Assembly: GCA_025352915.1 (NCBI GenBank)
Contig: JANXSA010000147.1
Coordinates: 1-9,523, forward strand
Length of the DNA stretch: 9,523 nt
From: Rhodospirillales bacterium
GTDB lineage: Bacteria > Pseudomonadota > Alphaproteobacteria > Acetobacterales > Acetobacteraceae
Direction: 5' to 3'
The position numbers were made by a program, and so were the translations under genes. Of this stretch, positions 6,388-9,523 are shown in pieces. The number at the start of each line of letters is the position of its first letter. The first letter of the stretch is position 1. A model generated the notes under the pieces. The model was not told where the DNA came from, searched no databases, and saw nothing but the letters and a program-made list of their open reading frames with translations.

Positions 6388-6403
6388 TGGCCCGATCAAT
6401 GCG
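6388..6403 (+). promoter_or_regulatory. Candidate sigma54 (-24/-12) promoter ahead of the PEP-CTERM gene
   Basis: TGGCCCGATCAATGCG keeps the essential GG and GC dinucleotides with the obligatory 10-bp gap and differs from the TGGCACG-N4-TTGCW consensus at three positions. Initiation would fall near 6415, about 32 nt before the ATG at 6447. PEP-CTERM/exosortase gene sets are known to be associated with sigma54-dependent control in other proteobacteria, which makes the match more interesting but not proven. Two GAATTGT direct repeats (6323-6329, 6336-6342) lie upstream. Confidence 0.3.
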
Positions 6404-6446
6404 GGTGATGATTCCCGCGCTTTGTTTCGTCGGGATCGGAATCAGC

Positions 6447-7277
6447 ATGCGCAATTTATTACAGAACGGTTTCGCGGCAGCGGTGGCGCTCGGGTTGGCG
6501 GCGGCGCCGGTGTCGGCGAATGCGGCGATCGATTTCTCGGGGTCGTCGGCCTTGCTGGCCGCAAAGGTCACGTTCGACGTGTTGCCGGGCAGCCTGCTGA
6601 AGGTGGTGTTGACCAATACGTCGACGAACGACGTTCTTGTGCCGGCGGACGTTTTGACCGGCGTGTTTTTTAGCAGCGGGTTCGGGTCGCTCGGGTCGCA
6701 GAGCGCGGTGCTGACCGCCGGCAGTTCGGTATTTTATGATCCGCAGGGACAGCCGGCCGGCGGCGTGGTCGGTGGTGAATGGGGCTATGGATCAGGGCTA
6801 TCCGGAGCGCCGAATGGCGCCAACTCGGCGATCATGAGCACCGGCGCCTTCTCGGGCGTCAGCCACCCGACCTTCCCGGGGCCGGACCTGCAATCTCCGA
6901 CGGCTCTTGACGGGTTGCAGTACGGCATCCTGTCGGCCGGCGACGACACGGCCACCGGCAATGGTGGCATCACCGGCAGCGGCGGGCTCATCAAGAACTC
7001 GGTGACCTTTATCCTGAGCGGGTATACCGGCCAGGCTGCCAACCTGCAGACCGATATCACCAGAGTGTCGTTCCAGTACGGCACGAACATGAATGAGCCG
7101 AATTTCTCGCCGCCTGGGGGCGGGGCGCCGCCGAATTACTGCGCCAACGGGGCGGCGAACTTCCCGATCTGCAGTTCGCAGCAGGTCGAAGTACCGGAGC
7201 CGATGAGCATGGCGTTGCTCGGCATGGGGATGCTGGGGCTAGGCGCGGTGCGGATGCGCCGGCGGCGCGCGGCCTGA
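6447..7277 (+). CDS. Secreted PEP-CTERM sorting-domain protein
   Basis: A 276-residue exported protein. The ATG at 6447 gives a textbook signal peptide (MRNLLQNGF, hydrophobic alanine/leucine core, cleavage after about ANA at 24-26). An upstream in-frame ATG at 6399 would bury it and is rejected. The mature part is Gly/Ser/Asn-rich with an LTNTSTNDVLVPADVLTGVFF segment (about 52-72) that recalls exosortase-dependent surface proteins of the XDD type, from memory only. It has one Cys pair near the C-terminus (YCANG, PICSS). The tail from about 249 is a classic PEP-CTERM: VPEP, a hydrophobic helix (MALLGMGMLGLGAV), then MRRRR. An exosortase should cut and anchor or release it at the outer surface; none is encoded here. 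A LuxR-type gene lies just upstream and a second PEP-CTERM gene converges from the right. Confidence 0.9.
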   Translation: MRNLLQNGFAAAVALGLAAAPVSANAAIDFSGSSALLAAKVTFDVLPGSLLKVVLTNTSTNDVLVPADVLTGVFFSSGFGSLGSQSAVLTAGSSVFYDPQGQPAGGVVGGEWGYGSGLSGAPNGANSAIMSTGAFSGVSHPTFPGPDLQSPTALDGLQYGILSAGDDTATGNGGITGSGGLIKNSVTFILSGYTGQAANLQTDITRVSFQYGTNMNEPNFSPPGGGAPPNYCANGAANFPICSSQQVEVPEPMSMALLGMGMLGLGAVRMRRRRAA

Positions 7278-7300
7278 TCCCCGCAGGGCCTGATCCCCGC
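7271..7300. repeat. 14-bp direct repeat spanning the PEP-CTERM stop codon
   Basis: GGCCTGATCCCCGC occurs at 7271-7284 and again at 7287-7300 (16-bp period), so the end of the gene including its TGA has been duplicated. It looks like a slippage duplication with no obvious function. Confidence 0.85.
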
Positions 7301-7318
7301 GCGGTGACGCGGAAAAAG

Positions 7319-7347
7319 AGCCGCCGCGCGGGGTCCGCGCGGCGGCT
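7319..7347. terminator. Bidirectional intrinsic terminator between the convergent PEP-CTERM genes
   Basis: A perfect 13-bp GC-rich stem (7319-7331 with 7335-7347) with a three-base loop is flanked by AAAAA on the left (7313-7317) and TTT (7348-7350) on the right. It can therefore end transcripts from both sides: 41 bp beyond the plus-strand stop and 34 bp beyond the minus-strand stop. Confidence 0.88.
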
Positions 7348-7381
7348 TTTGCTTGTCCGGACGTAGGGCGTCTGACCGGCG

Positions 7382-8509
7382 TTACCGCGGGGCGACACCG
7401 CGACGGCGGCGCGATGCGATGCCGAGGCCGACGAGCGCTGAGCCGAGCAGCGCCATGCTGGCGGGCTCGGGCACGTCGATGCTGTTGGCCGCGAAGGCTA
7501 GGCTGCTGTCGATTTCTTCCTGGGCGCGTCTGGTGGGCTTGCCCTTGGCGCCCCCGCCCGAAGTGGTGGTGGTTGTCGTTGTTGTGGTCGGCGAGGTGGA
7601 CCCCATGACGGTGTTCCAGCCGAGCACGTCCATCACCATCTTGTCGACGGCGCTGAGGTCGTTGACGATTCCGGGGATGGCATAGGCGCTGAACGCATCG
7701 CCGGGCGTCGAGACCCAGGAGTCGCGATCGGCGGTGCCGGAGGCATTGAACGTGCCGAGATTGGTCTGGCCGCCGTCGGTGGAGAAATAGGCGGGTTCGT
7801 TGTAGCTGAAGCTGGTGCTGCCGGGTGCCTTGTAGCGGAACATGTCGATGGCCAGGCCGTTGGTGGCGCCGCTGGAACCCAGCCCGCTGACGCGGCCGAG
7901 GACGTGGCTGATTTCGTGCAGGGCGACGCCGGTGAAATCATAGCTGCCGGCGGTGATGCCGTCAGTGCGGTTGAAATCAAAGCCGTAGCCGGTGCCGAAG
8001 CCGATATAGCCGTCGATCGACGAGGAGGCGCCAGCCAGGCCGATGGCCTTGGCCTGGGCCGGGGTCATGGTGAAGGTGCCGGCGCCGATCGGGCTGGTGG
8101 CGGAGAAGTTGGCGTAGGCGGTCTGGTCGGTGATCGAGGTCGCGGTAGCGCGCAGGTACGTCTGCATCTGGCTGTAGCTGAAGGTGCCGAAGCCGGACAT
8201 GCCGGCGACGCCGAGGCTGGTGACTGGGGAGCCCAGCAGCTCGCCCCAGCCGACATGCAGGTTGATGGTGACGGGGTTGGCGAACATGTTCTGGTAGACG
8301 GCAATTGCGCCCTGGAAGGCCGACTTCACCTCCGCCGAATTGGCGAGGTTGTTCACGCTGGCGGCGTATGTAGTGCTGATGGTCAGCGCCGATGCGGGGG
8401 CTGATCCGGCAGCGCCGAAACCGAAGCAAATGGTCGAACCGAGCAGAAGGACCTGCCAAGTTGGGCGGATAAATCCGCCGGATAGTGCAACATTCAGGGC
8501 GTTCGGCAT
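7382..8509 (-). CDS. Secreted PEP-CTERM zinc metalloprotease (HExxHxxGR), NF038122-like
   Basis: A 375-residue exported metalloprotease. The ATG at 8509 has GGAG eight bases upstream. The signal peptide has a long n-region, a hydrophobic core at about 19-36 and likely cleavage after ASA (39-41). The active site is VALHEISHVLGR: His198 and His202 bind zinc and Glu199 is the general base. The position of the third metzincin ligand (HExxHxxGxxH) is Ser208, so the third ligand must lie elsewhere, possibly near AIDMFRY (220-226). A nine-threonine run (308-316, written with five different codons' worth of variation, 7588-7562) and a Gly/Lys linker lead to the PEP-CTERM (VPEPASMALLG, hydrophobic helix, SRRRR). 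From memory it resembles the NF038122 metalloprotease family. It may process or remodel exopolysaccharide-associated surface proteins such as its convergent neighbour; substrates are unknown. Confidence 0.88.
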   Translation of the reverse strand: MPNALNVALSGGFIRPTWQVLLLGSTICFGFGAAGSAPASALTISTTYAASVNNLANSAEVKSAFQGAIAVYQNMFANPVTINLHVGWGELLGSPVTSLGVAGMSGFGTFSYSQMQTYLRATATSITDQTAYANFSATSPIGAGTFTMTPAQAKAIGLAGASSSIDGYIGFGTGYGFDFNRTDGITAGSYDFTGVALHEISHVLGRVSGLGSSGATNGLAIDMFRYKAPGSTSFSYNEPAYFSTDGGQTNLGTFNASGTADRDSWVSTPGDAFSAYAIPGIVNDLSAVDKMVMDVLGWNTVMGSTSPTTTTTTTTTSGGGAKGKPTRRAQEEIDSSLAFAANSIDVPEPASMALLGSALVGLGIASRRRRGVAPR

Positions 8510-8732
8510 TCATTCCACTCCGGTTACAAGAACCTTGTTCAAGGACACAGCCATGGCTATCGACGACTGACTGCATACGTCTACTGGGAAGGTCCTACCG
8601 AAGGGTTACCATTTGGGCAAAACGCGAAATCTCAGACGTTTGTCAGGACAATTTTAATTTTCAGAAAAATTAATTTATTCGATAATTAATAATTTAAATA
8701 TATAATTTTAGTGCGCCACAAAGGGAGGAGAG
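8510..8732. other. AT-rich intergenic region upstream of the metalloprotease
   Basis: From about 8645 to 8712 the DNA is almost pure A/T, unlike the rest of the window. It contains a perfect 8-bp inverted repeat (8654-8661 with 8666-8673, loop CAGA) and a consensus TATAAT at 8701-8706 reading rightward. Nearer the metalloprotease are two short palindromes, CCTTGTTCAAGG (8533-8544) and AGCCATGGCT (8549-8558), which could be operator sites. No clear -35/-10 pair directed leftward was identified. Confidence 0.5.
8701..8706 (+). promoter_or_regulatory. Consensus -10 element (TATAAT) ahead of a possible small ORF
   Basis: A perfect TATAAT in an AT-rich tract. It would start transcription near 8713, ten bases before a strong Shine-Dalgarno at 8723-8730. 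No good -35 hexamer is visible at 16-18 bp, so an UP-like AT-rich region would have to compensate. Confidence 0.3.
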
Positions 8733-8822
8733 GTGACCCGGGTAGGATATCGTGACGAATTTATGGGTAAATTAAATTTAACCTCCGTTGCGCAATACGA
8801 TGGTGTGAGCGTCGGAATCTAA
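8733..8822 (+). CDS. Possible 29-residue small protein, GTG start
   Basis: A short frame beginning GTG at 8733 directly after GGGAGGAG (8723-8730; the GGAGG core is four bases from the start) and ending TAA at 8820-8822. The predicted peptide begins MTRVGYRDEFMGKL and ends YDGVSVGI, with mixed charge and no membrane segment. The combination of TATAAT, a short leader and a strong Shine-Dalgarno is suggestive, but a frame this short easily arises by chance. No relative is recognised. Confidence 0.25.
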   Translation: MTRVGYRDEFMGKLNLTSVAQYDGVSVGI

Positions 8823-8866
8823 TTTTCGTCGAATCGCGCCAGCGGCTGTGGGTCAGCGCGCACTAC

Positions 8867-8904
8867 CTAAGTGACGCCAGGCTGGCTAAGTGACGCCAGG
8901 CTGG
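8867..8904. repeat. 19-bp perfect tandem duplication at the 3' end of the MaoC-like remnant
   Basis: Two identical copies of CTAAGTGACGCCAGGCTGG, at 8867-8885 and 8886-8904. Read on the minus strand each copy carries a TAG, and because the period is not a multiple of three the duplication alters which frame stops where. It lies inside the tail of the broken hydratase gene. Confidence 0.92.
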
Positions 8905-9257
8905 CCACTGGCGCGTCACCCGAGACGACTTCGATGGCGATGCTGGCGCGGCGACGGTATGATGGCGGTCCAATGGGCGCGCACGCAGTCGTCAGCGTCG
9001 GGCCCGACCGGGACGTGGAACCGGGCCTCGTGCAGGATGTAACCGCTGACGCGGACATCAAGCCGACGGGCCATGCCCTGGGTGTGCAGGCCGGAGGCGC
9101 AGAGGCGGCCGAAATAGGATTTTTCCGCCGCTTGGTCGTCGAGGTGGAAGGGTTGGGGGTCGTAGAGCTGGGCGAAGGCGATGATCTCGGCGCGGGTGAG
9201 GGTGAAGCTGCCGCAGGGGAACGGGGCGTTGATGGCGAGGTCATCGAGGTATTGCAT
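8867..9257 (-). pseudogene. MaoC-like (hot-dog fold) hydratase, frame-shifted
   Basis: The N-terminal frame from ATG 9257 encodes a clear MaoC-like hydratase start: LTRAEIIAFAQLYDPQPFHLD (about residues 20-40) with the catalytic Asp33/His38 pair, then YFGRLCASGLHTQGMA and RFHVPVGPDADD. After HWTA (about residue 92) this frame turns into Arg/His/Ser-rich sequence and stops at 8918-8916. A different minus frame overlapping there continues with RRRASIAIEVVSGDAPVASL, which looks like the missing last beta-strands, and stops at 8869-8867. A single indel around 8955-8980 would explain this. Such proteins hydrate enoyl-CoA-type substrates. No Shine-Dalgarno precedes the start. A sequencing error or decay are both possible. 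Confidence 0.65.
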
Positions 9258-9283
9258 GTTTAGGCACGCAGAAGGGAGGAAGA

Positions 9284-9378
9284 CTTCTTTTTGTGAACAA
9301 AAAGAAGCAAAAAAACTTCATCCATAGCTCTCAATGCAAATGGATGAAGTTTTTTGGTTCTTTTTTTCAAAAAAGAAC
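9284..9378. repeat. Composite of three consecutive A/T-tract inverted repeats
   Basis: Three perfect dyads in 95 bp: 9284-9294 with 9297-9307 (11 bp, two-base loop), 9310-9325 with 9340-9355 (16 bp), and 9357-9366 with 9369-9378 (10 bp, two-base loop). The two outer dyads resemble each other (C/GTTCTTTTT...AAAAAGAAG/C) and frame the central one. Sequences of this style recur between genes in Acetobacteraceae, to my recollection, so this may be a member of a dispersed palindromic family. Confidence 0.75.
9310..9355. terminator. Intrinsic terminator downstream of the malate synthase-like gene
   Basis: The central dyad has a mixed-sequence core stem (CTTCATCCAT with ATGGATGAAG) extended by six A:T pairs on each side, so either strand reads a stem followed by a U-tract. 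It lies about 30 bp beyond the stop of the leftward gene at 9385 and would separate it from the MaoC-like remnant. Confidence 0.75.
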
Positions 9379-9384
9379 GCTTGC

Positions 9385-9523
9385 TTACTTCGCCTTGGCT
9401 TCCCGGCGCCGCGCGTGCAGGACGAACTCGGTGTAACCGTTCGGCTGCGCCCGGCCCTGGAACACCAGGTCGCAGGCAGCCTTGAAGGCGGGGCCGTCAT
9501 ACGCCGGGGCCATGGCGGTATAG
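9385..9523 (-). CDS. Probable malate synthase G, C-terminal 45 residues (partial)
   Basis: Only the C-terminus is in the window, ending TAA at 9387-9385. The visible stretch contains [19 protein letters not shown] and then [20 protein letters not shown]. The pattern PNGYTE-x-x-LH followed by basic residues matches my recollection of the end of malate synthase G, which condenses glyoxylate with acetyl-CoA in the glyoxylate shunt. Catalytic residues lie outside the window, so this rests on the tail alone. Confidence 0.6.
   Translation of the reverse strand, partial: YTAMAPAYDGPAFKAACDLVFQGRAQPNGYTEFVLHARRREAKAK

Noticed and set aside
6399..6446. Upstream in-frame ATG as start of the PEP-CTERM protein
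   Set aside because: It would add 16 residues before a perfect signal peptide and overlaps the candidate promoter.
7562..7588. Nine-threonine run as a slippage-prone microsatellite
   Set aside because: The threonines use several different codons, so it reads as a selected linker rather than a simple DNA repeat.
8871..9263. 130-codon plus-strand frame opposite the MaoC-like remnant
   Set aside because: It is an antisense Gly/Val/Glu-rich product, while the minus strand carries the recognisable hydratase motif.

Overview
The window is GC-rich bacterial DNA with Alphaproteobacteria-like gene content. My best guess is a member of the Acetobacteraceae. This rests on composition, the PEP-CTERM genes, and the style of the conserved hypothetical protein and of the A/T-tract inverted repeats near the right end. 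No rRNA or tRNA gene is present to fix the taxonomy.

Left part (1-2784): the 5' portion of an O-acetylhomoserine sulfhydrylase-type PLP enzyme runs off the left edge on the minus strand. It is divergent from a complete GH36-type alpha-galactosidase on the plus strand. The 154-bp gap between them holds a plausible sigma70-type promoter for the leftward gene.

Middle (2781-5118, minus strand): an ABC-F ATPase meets the alpha-galactosidase tail to tail, and the two share a CTAG that supplies both stop codons. Upstream of the ABC-F gene lies a 24-codon ORF that was not annotated. It has a strong Shine-Dalgarno, contains Pro-Pro-Pro, and its 3' half forms a perfect GC hairpin that overlaps an alternative pairing partner. 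I read this as a candidate translational attenuator for the ABC-F gene and it is the most interesting item here. Further upstream are a 22-bp tandem repeat, an AT-rich palindrome, and a basic, proline-rich conserved hypothetical protein.

Right-centre (5531-8509): a small exported-protein cluster. It has a LuxR/NarL-type regulator whose receiver-like domain lacks all phosphorylation residues, a secreted PEP-CTERM protein, and a convergent secreted PEP-CTERM zinc metalloprotease (HEISH). The two PEP-CTERM genes end on a shared bidirectional terminator. Both products should be sorted by an exosortase, which is not in the window.

Right end (8510-9523): an AT-rich intergenic region with one possible small ORF, a frame-shifted MaoC-like hydratase remnant ending in a 19-bp tandem duplication, a composite of three A/T-tract inverted repeats acting at least partly as a terminator, and the C-terminus of what looks like malate synthase G running off the right edge.
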